64,000 nt of DNA from assembly GCA_015680685.1 (NCBI GenBank), contig MNCI01009417.1, positions 490,530-554,529 of the forward strand. Reading direction: 5' to 3'. The position numbers and the translations under genes are program-made. The first letter of the stretch is position 1; each line of letters begins with the position of its first letter. Of the stretch, positions 11,752 to 23,811 are shown piece after piece. Below the pieces are notes generated by a model. It did no database searches, was not told the origin of the DNA, and was given only the letters and a program-made list of their open reading frames with translations. The DNA comes from Gnetum montanum. Lineage: Eukaryota > Streptophyta > Gnetopsida > Gnetales > Gnetaceae.

Positions 11752-12674
11752 ATGACAATTAATCAACTCCAAACTCCTTTGGTAAGTAATCCCTTCAACT
11801 TCACCAATTATCATGATATCCCACAATGGCTTTAGAATATAAATTTGTTCTATGACCCCACAAACCCTTCTAGTGATGCCTGCCAAAATATACAATGTTT
11901 TGAAACCTTACTAGACATCCACAACATTGTCCAAAACGATGTGACATGTAGGGTAATTGTGATAACTTTAAGAACCAGAGCAACCCAATGGTTCTTAATG
12001 CTTCCCAATGCTTCCATTAACTCATGGTAGGAGTTCAAAAATAAGTTTTTGATTNNNNNNNNNNNNNNNAATAGCATTCAAACTCAATTTGGAATGATGA
12101 GCATTAGTAATCCCATGTAATCTAACTCTCTACCAACTTTCCCAATGGCAATACTATGTTCCAAATTCTCGTTACCCACCAAAAGATCCAACCTATGAAT
12201 AGCTGTTTTCAAGGTCCCACATCTTCTCCATTCCTACCACCTAACACTAATTTGAATGAGGATCAATTGAATGCCTTAATTCAATCTATCATAAACCCAA
12301 ACAAGGTACCTAATCCTGTTGAACCCATGACTCAAGCTCAAGATCAAATGACCCAGATATTAACTTCACTTCAAAAACTTTCAAATGAAGTAGTTGAATT
12401 AAAGATAAACAACAACAAGGGTCCTATACAACCAGAAAAGCTTAGTTCATTAGTCAATGACAATTATTGTTACCTCCATAACACTAGGCATCATTCTAAG
12501 AAGACTTGTCCCCAATTTTTAGCATTATATGGTGACAACAACACCCAAGGTCAACAAAATGGCAAACTTCATATTATGGTCCTTAATGTACCTCATCAAA
12601 TAGAAAATGAAGAGGTTTTCTCATTGGAGCAAGTTATGGTAAGTGACCCCAACCCACAACACTCGCTATCGTAA
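11752..12674 (+). pseudogene. Gag of element B, broken
   Basis: From the ATG at 11752 (MTINQLQTPLVSNPFNF) one frame gives a retrotransposon-gag (PF03732-like) domain with FETLL, ATQWFLMLPNASINSW and EFKNKF motifs. Stops fall at two Trp-like positions and an N gap lies at 12055-12069. The downstream open part (12156-12674, 172 aa) ends in a zinc-binding-like NYCYLHNTRHHSKKTCPQFL motif (C-x2-H-x4-H-x4-C, the pattern seen in some plant gypsy Gags). This protein would form the virus-like particle. A frameshift or missing sequence joins the two parts. The family is clear; this copy is dead. Confidence 0.75.
12055..12069. other. Assembly gap (15 N) in element B Gag
   Basis: Falls after EFKNKFLI in the retrotransposon-gag domain and separates two frames of Gag. 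Confidence 0.9.
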
Positions 12675-12943
12675 ACTTAGTGACATCATGAATAATACAT
12701 AGCAAAAAACTAGGAATGACCCTTACACTCCTCCAAATAGAAGAGCTCCAAGTCAAAGTAACACAAATACTCAAACTAGGTCATCCCAAACAAACATTCC
12801 ACAATGACCAAATCCACCTTTTATACTTAGAAGAACTCCACCTCAACTAAAAGTCAAAGAAGTACCTAAGACTTACGATCTAGTTGAGGATTTGAAGAAA
12901 TCAACCTAACATTTCAATTTATGACCTTTTACACTTTAATGAA

Positions 12944-13489
12944 ATGAAAGAGGCGATTCCGAACATAGTTCACACGTCTATGACCAGAAAAGAATCCCCA
13001 ACCCCTGAAAGGCAAGTTCACTTCATAGAAAGTCTTAACACATTATCACTACAAAATGTAAATAATTCCATGATAAGCAAGAAAGAGAAACCTCCTTTCC
13101 TAATAACTTTGATTATTTTAGGAAAGAATGTCCACAATTGTTTGATGGATTCTGGACCAATTGTTAGTGTCATGTCTCTTAAGGTATGTAAGGCTTTAGG
13201 AGCACAAATGATACCACAAACAAAAAGTATGATTCAACTCAATGGATCTGATGTACTTGTAGTAGGATCATTGAAAGCAGTGAAGATGCAACTTAAACAA
13301 TATCCTACATTTACATGTTACATTGATATCCTAGTAGTTGACATGTCACCTACCTATGGTGTGCTCCTATCTAGGACTTTTGAAGCCAAGTTTGGGGGCT
13401 TCTTTAGGTCAGATTTATCAAAGCTATTAATCCCTATCACAGGAAAATCTAAATATATGACTATACCTCAAGAACCCTTCTACAAATAA
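12944..13489 (+). pseudogene. Retropepsin-like protease of element B
   Basis: A 181-residue open frame carries the aspartic protease hallmark MDSG (residues ~67-70, in NCLMDSGPIVSVMS), followed by KALGAQ and a LVVDM...YGVLLSRTF segment in the place of the flap and second conserved strand. Retropepsins cleave the Gag-Pol precursor. The catalytic D-S-G is intact and the frame is open, unlike Gag. It stops at 13489; the next frame begins 13 bases later, so Gag-Pro-Pol was probably once continuous. Confidence 0.7.
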
Positions 13490-13501
13490 GTAGTTATAGC
13501 C

Positions 13502-13915
13502 TTGGATCAACAAAATCAATTTTTGGAAGATCAAAACACTAATCTTTATGTTGGGGTTATTGAGGTTGAGTGTAGCAAACATGTTCTAAATGACTATGTG
13601 AGTGGAATTACAAAAATAAATCTTGTTTCTCATGTAGATTCTACCCAATTCTATCAAAGTTCTAGAGAAGGTAAAGAAATCTATGGAGACACCTTGCCTT
13701 ATCAACAACATGATGGATTTTGTCTAAGTAATCCACTACCTTTAGGGGAAGATAAAGATATAAATAAGACCCTACCTCTTAAGACAGTTGAAGGTGTGCT
13801 AAATTTTAATGACACATCCATGGAACATGCTCCTAGAAAGGCTATATTCGATGATTCACCAAGACCTAGAACTATCATTAAAACTTATATCAAAGAAAAA
13901 CATGATACAAAATGA
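13502..13915 (+). pseudogene. Post-protease linker of element B
   Basis: An open frame of 137 residues directly after the protease. It has no domain I can name; in gypsy elements this position links protease to reverse transcriptase. It ends just before the point where RT, RNase H and the integrase core are missing. Confidence 0.5.
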
Positions 13916-13969
13916 ACAAACAAGTTAAGGTTATGTCTTGATTTTTTTAATCATAATTATCAAGAAATT

Positions 13970-14225
13970 GTTAAATAATGTCTTGATAGAAAGTACGTTG
14001 GTGAGGTCTTTAAGATAGGAGACCTAGTCTCAAAAAAAGGTAGAACATGTGGCTGAGCAAATCTTCAAGGTAAGTTCTCTCGTATTTAGCTAGGCCCATT
14101 CAAAGTTAAAGATGTCATTGGCCCAATGTGTACAAGGTTACTAATGTGTAAGAACATAAGTTACCTAGAAATTTTAATGCATTCCATCCAAAGCATTTCT
14201 ACTCAAGTGCCCCACGTGGACACCT
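13970..14225 (+). pseudogene. Integrase C-terminal (GPF) tail of element B
   Basis: Translating across one frameshift gives GDLV, GKFS, LGPFKVKDVIG and FNAFHPKHFY. This is the SH3-like integrase C-terminal domain with the GPY/F motif, which in gypsy elements helps choose the integration site. It lies only ~55 bases after the linker frame, so about 2.5 kb of RT-RNase H-integrase core has been lost between them (size inferred from typical elements). Confidence 0.65.
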
Positions 14226-15536
14226 ACCAGATTCTTAGTTGCATGTTTTCTTCCTCTTCATCATGCATTTCATTTGTATATAGTTGCATTTGCATATTTT
14301 ATTTGCACTTCTATCATTTCTTTCTTGGCATATTGTTTTGATTTTTTCTTTACATATGATTTTAATAATCATTATGGTCTTTTGAGTTATTAGTCGTTGG
14401 GTCATTAGAGCACCATTGAGAATAATGTTAGTATAATGCTTTATATAATATTTCTTATTAGTATTACATAAGATCTCTTTTATACTTTGTATTTTAATAA
14501 TGCTTTAATTCTTCCTAGTCTTTCTCAAGGTTTTAGTTTCTTTAGTTATGTTGGATTATGGATCATGAAATTTGTGCTAACTTATCATGTAATCATCATG
14601 ATCATATGAGTGTAGGATAGGCAAGGTTGGAGAATGGTTAGCCATAATCACTAGGTGACCTTGGAAAACCCCATTTTCCCTCTCATAAGCCTTAGCCCTC
14701 AGTGTGATGATCCATGGTTACCTTGTGAACAATGGGGTGAAGTGTGTTCAACTCGACTTGAGAATCCTTAGCCACCCAGGAGACCTGCTATGATGCCATC
14801 AAATTGTAATTAAACATACATACATGAGGGTTGAACTGCACCATGAAAGAACTGTGTTCATTGGCAATGTAGCTAATCGGCCAAACTCGTATTGGGATTC
14901 CTACCTTAAGAATGAAGTACACCATGGGCAAAGTATCTTCAAAAGAAAAAAAAAAAAGAAATGAGGATCGTGTTCTTTGGCAATGTAATAAGTTCTTGAG
15001 TGTGATGGGGTCTAGTAGTTATCCTAACCCTAACCTCCATTTCTGTTTTTGAACATATTTTCACAAAAAGGGCAAATAATCCCTTTTCATTAATTTTCTT
15101 TCTCAATGTGAAAAAAAAGAAAAAAAAAAAAGGGGGGTTCGAAGGAAATATCTGAAAGTTGTGGCTAGCCAAAATCTAATGTGAGCCTATCCTCCTCATT
15201 AGGTTTAGTATGGGTCTTATGCTCAAAGTAGTTTGCATGCTATTGACTTTTACTTTGTGAGAAGATTGGGAAAGAATCATTATATATTTTAATTATATAT
15301 AGATATATGTAGTTAAAATAATAAATTATATATTTAAAGTTTAATTAAATAAGATGGTGTGGTTTGGATGGCCCACATTTAGTTCTCTTCTAATTATTTG
15401 GTTATTTTAATCATGTTTAGATCAATACAGTTTATTTTTAAGTTTCCATTTCCTTATTTTGTGATGTTTGTGATTCCTTACCTATTGTATCATCTTAAAA
15501 TTTTAGTGGTCTTGTTCCTTGCACTTGCACGCAACT
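14226..15536 (+). other. 3' non-coding region of element B
   Basis: Lies between the integrase tail and the polypurine tract. It has two A-rich homopolymer lines (near 14941 and 15109) and no supported gene. Confidence 0.6.
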
Positions 15537-15554
15537 AAAAGTTTGGGGGCTAAG
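15537..15554 (+). other. Polypurine tract of element B
   Basis: AAAAGTTTGGGGGCTAAG directly precedes the TGTTGATG start of the 3' LTR, the expected plus-strand priming site. Confidence 0.7.
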
Positions 15555-15626
15555 TGTTGATGTTAACACTCCCATGCTCTCATGGGACCATGATTATCAA
15601 CATCTCTATTTCTCTCTCTTAATAAG
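15555..15626 (+). repeat. 3' LTR of element B, first part
   Basis: Matches 10114-10186 (through TCTCTCTCTTAATAA). It is interrupted by element A1 and resumes at 23812. The uninterrupted 5' LTR serves as an empty-site reference. Confidence 0.85.
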
Positions 15627-16478
15627 AGATGAGTGGTAAGGTACACCTATGCCCAACTATATGAATATGAGTGTTCATGCATGATCTGGTCAAACTCCAA
15701 GGATAAGTGCTTATGCACCTACATAGAACAAGGATGAGTTATGCAGTCATTGTCTTCCCAAGCTTACTTGTAAGGCACAATTATATGGTTAAGTAAACTT
15801 GAGGTATATGATTTTTATGTTTTTTATATTTTCTATCTTAGTCTCCTAAGTGTGTGCAATGAAAATATTTAATTAACTAATGGGTTTTTGGAACTCTAAT
15901 GTGAATCAAATCCTAACACCAGCATCCATTTCCACTCTTTTGACACATTGTGAACTAGTGTAACACCATTGGGATTACCAAATGCTAGTCGTTACTAGGT
16001 TACCAGGTGTTCCATGTATGCTAGAAGTGGTCGTGTTGAGTGTGCTAATTTGTTGGTAATTGATAATTAATAATTCTATGGAAATAACATTAATTAACTA
16101 CTAAAAGCATCAAATAATAGTAAATAACATTAAATGCAATAATTAAGCTATTCTAAATGTTGCAAGGTTTATCACAAAGTTCATCTTTATTTCTGGACAC
16201 AAGGTGTACTCAGGTACATAATGCTTGAATAAAGATTCGTTCACTTTATGACTCCTACTATAGACACTCAAAAATAATTCTAACTCTGGAAGGAAAAAAC
16301 TGCAAGAGTTTGGCTAAAGGATTGAAAAACTACCCCCTAAGACCAAGTGCCCCTATCTCTTATTTATAGCCAATGAGACAGGCTCCAACATCGCATGTTC
16401 GATGTCACTTGGCCCATCTGATATCACGTGTTCGATATCGTGGGTCCGATATCGAGTCACTTCTTTGGTGACTCATCA
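15627..16478 (-). repeat. 3' LTR of A1
   Basis: Runs from (A)GATGAGTGGTAAGGTAC to ACTCATCA. It includes the two-box TTACCAA core (about 15970-16010), the TCTTTATT/AATAAAGA inverted pair (about 16180-16235) and a GATATC palindrome cluster near its outer end (16425-16455). Confidence 0.85.
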
Positions 16479-16494
16479 TACCCCCACGACTGAA
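16479..16494 (-). other. Polypurine tract of A1
   Basis: On the minus strand TTCAGTCGTGGGGGTA abuts the LTR. The same motif adjoins the 3' LTRs of A2, A3 and A4. Confidence 0.7.
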
Positions 16495-17790
16495 TCAAAA
16501 CTCGTCCTCAAGTTTCTTATAATATTGGTAAGGTATGGGATTATTGATTGAATGACGAATGACGGTAACATGGAATGATAGACTCAAAGTGCCCGGTGAA
16601 TGGATTGAAAAATGTATTACAACATTGGTGTTCATAATCATTGTGGTGAACACTGTACATAGATGACATCTAGTCCCTCATTTGACAACTTGAAGAGAGA
16701 GAGAGAAAAGAAAATGAAGCGCATTGTTGCTAATGTCAAAAAGGTGCACACCGTTGTTCATCCATGGCCACATGACTAAGTGTGTTCCTTGAATCAATGC
16801 TCTAGCTCTAGTCCATCTTGAGTACTCCCTCTTATCCTAGTCCATTGTTCATATGATCATCATTTGCACACACAACACAATCATAAATTAGCAAGGATAG
16901 ATAAGATATAATGCAGTTGATACCTTGCCTCAATATGAAACTCATTGGTTAGGTTGTGGGTATGGCAGATACTAGGTTAGAGGTTTGTAAGTGATAACTA
17001 CCCAAGGTGTAGGGGTGAGATAAGTAATGGGATGGAAAAATTTGCGACAGGCCCACATGATTAAGAGAAAACCTCCAGTAGCAATAGGATGGAAAATGAA
17101 AAAAAAAAGATAGGAGGAATAACAACGGTGAAGCCAATAAAAATGCATAGAAGGGAAGAGAAAAATAAAAATGGATGTCATGGATGGGGTGAAATGAGAA
17201 ATAGTTGATTGGAAGAAATATTTAAGGGAAAGAACTTAATAATTGCACTAAAAAGGAATGCTAGTGAATCCTCCCCAAAGCAGGCTTATGCCCTTTATGC
17301 CCTAATAAACCCATAAAACAAAGAGTTCGTAGGCTCTAGGAATGACATATGGAGACAATAGTTAAGAATTCTCCATAAGAATTTACCAAAGAATAACAAT
17401 GTGTCGACCAAGATATAGACTAATCATAAAATCAGCAATAAGGTAGAATGCAGGAAGTAAGATGGAAAGAGAAGAGAGAATGGAATGGAACCCCAAAATC
17501 AAGGTTGTGTAAGGTCCCTTGTGTATTATGTGGTTAAGGTAACTTAATAAAATTCAGTCCAAATCTAGATTAAAACTAACCACATCCAGTGACCTTATGT
17601 CAATACACTTGACCAAGCCATCCTCCTGAAGCAATAAGAATGCTTTCATAGAGTAACCACCATTCCAAAAAGAGAAGAATAGAGAAGCAGGAAGTGAGAA
17701 AGGGCCTTAGTTAGAGGGAACCTTCAAGCACGGGTAACATGTATTTCTAGTGCCATATCTAATGCTTGTAGCCCATGTTTCTTTTTTGCC
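16495..17790 (-). other. 3' non-coding region of A1
   Basis: Matches the post-integrase regions of A2 (25987-27270) and A3 (32597-33830), sharing the TCCTCCCCAAAG..GGCT.ATG and TGCTTGTAGCCCA landmarks. It has no coding frame and is consistently retained in pol-deleted copies. Confidence 0.7.
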
Positions 17791-17837
17791 AATTCAACAA
17801 TGAAAGCTTTCTGTAACAATGGGATAACAATGAAAGC

Positions 17838-18250
17838 ATGGGTAACAATGTATGATTTTCCATTGGAAATTGGTGTAGTAGGCCCCATAAAATCAATACC
17901 CCATATGTTGAAGGGTTCTAAGGGCTAAATCCATTATTGTGGACCCTCCATTCTAGTAGTCTTTCCCCCATAGCATTGGCAACACTCACAAGATTGGACA
18001 AAATAATGGGCATCCAGAAATAATATAGGCCAATAATATTTTGTGAGCATGACTTTAATGATTGTTTATCTCCCAGTGTAATGACCCCTAAAAGGACCCT
18101 CATGAGTGTCTTGGAGAACTCACAATTGATCTACGTTAGCAACACACCATCGGACCAAGCCATCAAAACATACCTTGTAAAGGTGTCCATTGATTTTCAT
18201 GAAATGTTTGACTCGGTAGAGAAATTGTTGTTTCTTTTTAACGTCCAGCC
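17838..18250 (-). pseudogene. Integrase N-terminal part of A1, truncated
   Basis: The minus-strand frame shows the HHCC zinc-binding region (HEGPFRGHYTG, then KYYWPILF and SCECCQC) followed by PFNIWGIDFMGP with the first catalytic Asp of the DDE triad (17884-17902). After NGKSYI the sequence jumps into the non-coding region, so the second Asp, the Glu and the C-terminal domain are gone. Integrase would join element DNA to the chromosome; this copy cannot. At least three stops lie at positions where sister copies have Gln or Trp. Confidence 0.8.
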
Positions 18251-18399
18251 CTTGTGATGTTTCTTGTGTGAGAAGATAAGTAAGAATGCTATCATACCAA
18301 TTTTTATTTGTGGGTGATTGATTATTTATTACACCTGCAAAGAAGAGTTCATCAGGGAAGTGATCAGAAATTGGGTATTTGTCCTTTTTGTTGTCCTAT

Positions 18400-18800
18400 T
18401 GCAACTAAGATAAATGATCAGCAACAACATTCTCGGTGCCTTTATGATCTACTATCGTGAGATCGAACTCTTGCAAGATCATAAGCCATCATATGATGTA
18501 AGGGCTCATAGTTGGTTTATTCATAAGGAACCAAGTTGCACTATGATCTATGTGTACAAATACCTTATAGCCTAGTACATAGTGCCTAAATTTCTCTAGT
18601 GCAAACAAAACGATCATTAACTCTTTTTCTATTGTGATATAGTTGAGTTGTGTACCAGCAATACTTCGACTTTCATAGTGAATGTAGTAGGAACATTTGT
18701 GCTCATCTAATTGTGTAAGTACAGCTTCTTAAGTAAAATTAGATGCATCAGTTATTATATGGAACAGTCTAGACCAGTCAGGAGCTTGTAGAATAGGTGT
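18400..18800 (-). pseudogene. RNase H domain of A1
   Basis: The minus-strand frame contains HIITDASNFT (catalytic Asp, about 18735-18775), EHKCSYYIHYESRSI, NYITIEKELMIVLFALEKFRHY and VVDHKGTENVVADHLS, all in the order typical of gypsy RNase H. It would remove the RNA template during cDNA synthesis. It continues in frame from RT. Isolated stops interrupt it. Confidence 0.8.
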
Positions 18801-18929
18801 TTCTATGAGCTTCTACTTCAAGGTTTGGAAGGCTAACTCACATTCCTTGGTCCATTCAAAGGATACGTTCTTTTTTGTTAATTCTACCAAAATTTTTGCA
18901 ATCTTTGAAAAGTTCTTGATGAAGCATCT

Positions 18930-19860
18930 ATAATATCTAGTATGTCCAAGGAATGATCAGACATCTTTTGTAGTTTCAGGTTGACGAGTGATTCCTTAGA
19001 TGACTTTAGTTTTTTCAAAATCTACCTCTATCCCTGTTTGTGAAATTTTATGCCCTAATACAATTCTCTCTTGGACCATTAAGTGGCTTTTTTTCCAATT
19101 GAGCTTTAGGTTGGTTTCAATACATTGTTGTAGTACTTTCTCTAATCGGTCCAATGCTTGTTTAAAGTTTGCTCCATAGGTGGAGAAATCATCTATAAAA
19201 ACCTCCACACCATTTCATATTTTCTACTAAAATATACTAAGAACCAAACATTGAAACATTACTGAAGCGTTGCACAAGCCAAACGGTATCTGCCTATATG
19301 AAAATGTCCCCCAAGGACCTATGAATGTAGTTTTGGCTCAGTCTTCTGGTGCTATTTGGATTTGATTTTACCCACTAGAACTATCCAGAAAACTATAGTA
19401 ACAATGCCCTACAATGGTATCCAAGACTTGGTCAACGAATGACAATGGAAAATGATCTTTAAATGTTGCCATGTTCAGTAGCCTAAAGTCTATACACATT
19501 ATTCATTTACCATCTTTTTTAGGCACAATGACTAATGGACTAACCTATTCATTGTCAGCAATGGGGTAGATGAACCTGACCTTTAGAAGTTGTTCAATTT
19601 CTTCCTTAACTACTTACTTAAGCTTTGGGTTTAGTCATCTTTGTGATTGTCATCGAGGCTTCATAGAGGGATCAGTGTAAATTCTATGTTGGCATATCCT
19701 AGGATGTATTCTAGTTAATTTGAGATATGACCAAGCAAAGGCTTTTGAAATTTTGTTTACCATCTTTAACAGTCTTTCTTTTTGTTGAGGAGTGAGCTTA
19801 ACATTAATGATTATCGGTTTTCCATTCTTGAGAAATGTATACTCCATATCGATGGGCAAT
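18930..19860 (-). pseudogene. Reverse transcriptase of A1
   Basis: From MPIDMEYTFLKNGKP (19859) the minus frame gives VIVPKKDGK, CIDFRLLNMATFKDHFPL, CYYSFLDSSSG, GTFSYRQIPFGLCNASVMFQ and the catalytic box VFIDDFSTYG (FIDD, 19180-19209), then LGHKISQTGIEV. These are RT motifs in canonical order. Stops occur at the Trp after PKKDGK, in SSSG-stop-NQI, after PED and in the FQCLV stretch. The catalytic Asp pair is intact, but the protein could not be made. Confidence 0.85.
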
Positions 19861-20282
19861 GATTTTAATTCGAGAAGCTCTTACTTAAACTTGTCAGGGA
19901 TTTCCAACTTCCCCTAGTTGATATTTTTGGTGTCAGTACTTGAAAGTTGGCAATAGACTTGCTCTAATGCATCTATGCTATTGATATAGGCACAAGTCAA
20001 GCTCTCAATTTGTTCCATGCATAAAGGTGAATTACTCTCTAGGTCAATTGTCGGTCATTGGGTGCCTTCCTATCTTGTGGTTGTTGCATATAGGCAGCTT
20101 TGTATGTCAGTTACTTGTGCACACTAGTTGCATGCAGGAAATGTTAAGCGTTGTACAAACCATGACTTCTGCACGTAGTTGCACCTTGTGTCATTGTATG
20201 TGATGCATGGAACTTTCTTCTTCTCGATCCTTACAAATGCATTTTCTTTTGATATCTCTAGGAAAAGATCACGTATTCCTAG

Positions 20283-20675
20283 TCACACATCAATTGTACT
20301 TAGCCATGCTCTTCCCATTATGATTGGGAAGTCCCCCTTGCAGTGGTTAACTTTGATCACTAGGAAATTGGCTAAATATGACCACCCAAAAACAGTGGTG
20401 ATAATGTTCTCCACTAGTCTCAATGGAACAATGATGGACTGGTTGGCCAACTCTAGATGAATGTTGCTCTTCGTTAGCGAAGGTAAGTTCCAAGCTTTAT
20501 ACATTTCTTGGGAGATCAAATTAACATTAGAACCTAAATCCAAAAGAGCTTTGCAAGGCTCATTTCCAGAAATTTGCAAATAAATAAGAGGACTTTCAAG
20601 ATCAGAGAGTTTCCTAGGAAGATGGCTAGCTTTAATCCCATCAGTGATGGCATGGGTTAACATGACAGTGTGCAT
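20283..20675 (-). pseudogene. Protease domain of A1
   Basis: An open minus-strand frame of 130 residues has ALLDLGSNVNLIS, where the catalytic D-S/T-G has become D-L-G (20532-20540), and the second conserved motif FPIIMGRAWLSTI. The same segment with DSG is present in A2. The Ser-to-Leu change alone would probably abolish activity. The region continues upstream into Gag. Confidence 0.8.
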
Positions 20676-20899
20676 TGAATGTGATTTTTAGTTTGAAGGA
20701 AGCTTTGAAGATTCAAACGATGATGAGGCATTTGTATAATTAGCCACTTGTGGTCATAAGGACTTGGTTGGACAGTTGGTTCTAAAGAAAAGTCTCTTTT
20801 TTGATTAGTTGTCTGAACCAATAGTAGGTTGAAGATTGATAGCCCTTGTAGCGTTATGTTGCTATGGCTAGGCAGGAAGCGCACCCTGCATAGTTGGAG

Positions 20900-23176
20900 C
20901 AGGTGGTAATGGAGCTAAGGATGGAAGAGATGCAGACAAATGAGAATGATAGTACATATGTGGGGCATCAATCCTAGAAGAAGAAGAAGTTCTATAGTAT
21001 TATGAGGTTTGGTAGTGAGGCTGAAGAGTGACATGACTAGTAGAGTCATGTGGAGAGATCGAATGCTGAATGTAATACTCGTATGGATGAGGTTGATGGT
21101 AAGGGTATTATTGATGTGGTAGTGGTATTCCCCATGATTATTGGTGTTGCCACTGTTGATATTGTTCATTCGATTATGGTGGAGCTCCACTTGGATAATA
21201 TGTCAAGGGTTGGTGAAACTGCCTTGGGTTACCTTGAGGATAAGGTAACCTTTTGGGTATTTGTCATCTGTTTAACTGTGGGTTTAGTCCATACACCGCA
21301 AACTCTTGCAGATGTGACACTACTAGAAAACATCCTCTAAGATAGTCATATTGGCATATCTCACATCTGCCATCATTTTCTATGTCTGAATCCACAACCT
21401 CTTCAATGATAGCAACCTTTCCCTTACCCTTATTATGTACATACTTACCTTCTTTCTTTTTCCTTCTCTCTCGATCTCTACTTTGTTCTCTAGACTCCTC
21501 TACTATTTTTAAAATAGTTTGAAGTTTATTTTCTAGAGAGTTCCACATTTGATCCACCTTTGTCGATACTTCTGACACAAATTTTTGAATGGAAAAAGTC
21601 TTTCTATTCACCATCTCTTCAAGTGATGACTCTTCTTCATCTTCGCAAAATCTAATTTCCTTCCTTCAGAGGGAAGGATCTCTATTGTACTCCATCGTAC
21701 TTTCTCGTTTCCTCAACTTGCCTTTCTCCTTGGAAACTTGCTCCAACAATCTTTGTATTTGATGGGCTCTAAGCTTAGATAGCCTTCCTTGGGCATAAGT
21801 CCCAAGGGTTCTTCGCATTTTGTACCTAAGCCCATCTACGAGATGGCGTAGTTGTTCCTTTTATGAGTAACCATGGCTAGGGAAACAATGTAATAATGAA
21901 TAATATTGGCCCATGACAACATCTAAGGATTTGTATCCTCCTTGTTTCCATCCTTGGATTTGCTTATGCAGGTTGGACACTCGGGAGTATGTTTGATACT
22001 TATCATTGAATAGCTCCAACATGGTACTCTATCGATGAATGGATTCTAGTTCTAAGGACTGGTACTAGCTTTCTGCTTCCTTGATTAGAGTCTGTGAAAA
22101 CAACTTTAGCTTTTGCCATTCATTTTCTATATTTTGCAAGGAACATGTGTCGTGGAATGCTTGAAAATGGTTTTGAGGATCAACATTGTATCCCCCTTCA
22201 AATCGTGGCATGTTATTCATGTCTAGTCTTTTGATCCTACTATCTCTTTGGTGCCTTGTTGGGATCTTGATATCCTTTGTTATATTTAAAATACTTTGGA
22301 TGGCGAGTAGCAATTCATCTATGATGCCTATGCTGTTCCCTACTCTCCCTTCTTTCATGATGTGTCTTTCTAGAATGCCCTCATCCCCTTTCTCTACTAT
22401 TTTGTCAGTGATTTCTAATTTGCCTATCATTGTCCTCATGGTCTCACCCTCTGCGATTGTGTTCAGATCTTGAAGAAGGAGGAAGAAGATGATGAAGGTG
22501 AAGAGGAAGGAGGACTTGCACCATGATGGTGCCTGTCACCTTCTCTTTGGTGGTTGTGGCCTCAGTTGCGATTACGATCAGAATGTCCATTATTGTCATG
22601 TGTTCATGTTCCTTTTCTAGATCCTTTATGTCTATTGGTACTAGAACCTAGATTATGAATAGTTGAGTGAAGATTCTGGTACTCAACTCCTTGACTAAAG
22701 TCAAAGAGACGAATATCGTTTTGTGGAAAACCTCCCGAGATAGGTTCACCACTGTCATTTTCACTTAGGACATATGGGACATCCTGAGACCACTTCCCCT
22801 TCATAGATTTGTAATGTCTCTCTTGTTGTAGATCCCTCTGGCATTATGCCTTTGTGGGTCGATACTCTCTCGAGTCTTGTTCATGCACAATGTACTCTGA
22901 CTGTAAGTGCTACATACCAATTCATATGAGAGCACGAAGAAGCATGCTTGGGATTGAGTGATCAGGAGGTAGCACTATATTACCTTCTAAATCATGTCAT
23001 CATAGCTATTCATCCTAGTGGAGGATAAAGGTAAAGTATGGTACATACTCATTAAGATGAGCATATACCATGCAAAATTGTTGGGGCACCGATGGATCAT
23101 CATGTGCACCTCGTCTCTGATTGTTCATGGTATCAAACCTAGTCAATGAAGCACTCTTATAAGAAGAACGAGACAT
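20900..23176 (-). pseudogene. Gag of A1
   Basis: The likely start is the ATG at 23176-23174 (MSRSSYKSASLTRFD), 118 bases inside the PBS. The frame includes an RS/RH-rich basic region (about 22450-22800), the retrotransposon-gag domain (EGGYNVDPQNHFQAFHDTC, 22065-22439), a basic coiled region (KVDQMWNSLENK) and a zinc-knuckle-like motif CEICQYDYLRGCFLVVSH (C-x2-C-x7-C-x5-H, about 21290-21400). Frameshifts and stops split it into several open pieces. Confidence 0.75.
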
Positions 23177-23294
23177 GATTGATTACTTCATGTGCAGTAC
23201 TCTTTTCTGGTGATTATAGGATAGTTAACTATAAGGGTTTTTTCCAACAGTGGAAGGATTTCCTAAGTTCTAATTAGTACACAAACAACAAAAT

Positions 23295-23312
23295 CCGTGG
23301 CAATAGCTCCAA
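23295..23312 (-). other. Primer-binding site of A1 (decayed)
   Basis: On the minus strand TTGGAGCTATTGCCACGG directly follows the 5' LTR. It matches the tRNA-Asp type seen better in A3. Confidence 0.6.
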
Positions 23313-23811
23313 TGATGAGTGGTAAGGTACCCATCTTCCCAACCATACGAATACGATTGTTCACAAGCAATCCAATTGAACTCCAAGGATTAAGTAATTA
23401 TACACCTACACAAAACAAGGATGAGTTATGCAGTTATTGTCTTCCCAAGCTTACTTATAAGGTACAATTGTATGGTTAAGGAAACTCGAGGTATATCATT
23501 TTTATGTTTTTTATATTTTCTATCTGCTAAGTGTGTGCAATGAAAAGATTTAGTTAACTAATGGGTTTTTAGAACTTTAATGTGAATCAAATCCTAACAC
23601 CAGCATTTGTTCCCACTCTCTAGATACATCCTGAACTAGTGTAACACCACTGGGATTACCAAATGCTAATCGTTAATAGGTTACCAGGTGTTCCACATAT
23701 GCTCAAAGTGGTCGTGCTGAGTGTGCTAATTCGTTGGTAATTGATAATTAATAATTCTATGGAAATAAAATTAATTAACTATTGAAAGCATCAAGTAACA
23801 GTAAATAATAT
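23313..23811 (-). repeat. 5' LTR of A1, truncated
   Basis: Matches 15627-16135. The outer ~340 bases, including the polyadenylation region and the GATATC cluster, are missing where it joins element B. Confidence 0.8.

Larger units (their letters stand above)
15627..23811 (-). mobile_element. LTR retrotransposon A1 (family A, Athila/Tat-like gypsy)
   Basis: On the minus strand the order is 5' LTR (23313-23811, truncated), tRNA-Asp-like PBS, Gag, protease, RT, RNase H, integrase N-terminus, non-coding region, polypurine tract and 3' LTR (15627-16478). It sits inside the 3' LTR of element B; comparison with B's 5' LTR places the insertion at the TTAATAAC site. The 5' LTR lacks its last ~340 bases and the right junction (23810-23815) is ambiguous. 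The first LTR base is A rather than T. Integrase is cut short after the first catalytic Asp. Coding regions carry many stops. Confidence 0.85.

Noticed and set aside
14939-15172. Phe-rich minus frame
   Set aside because: Product of two A-homopolymer tracts in the non-coding part of element B.
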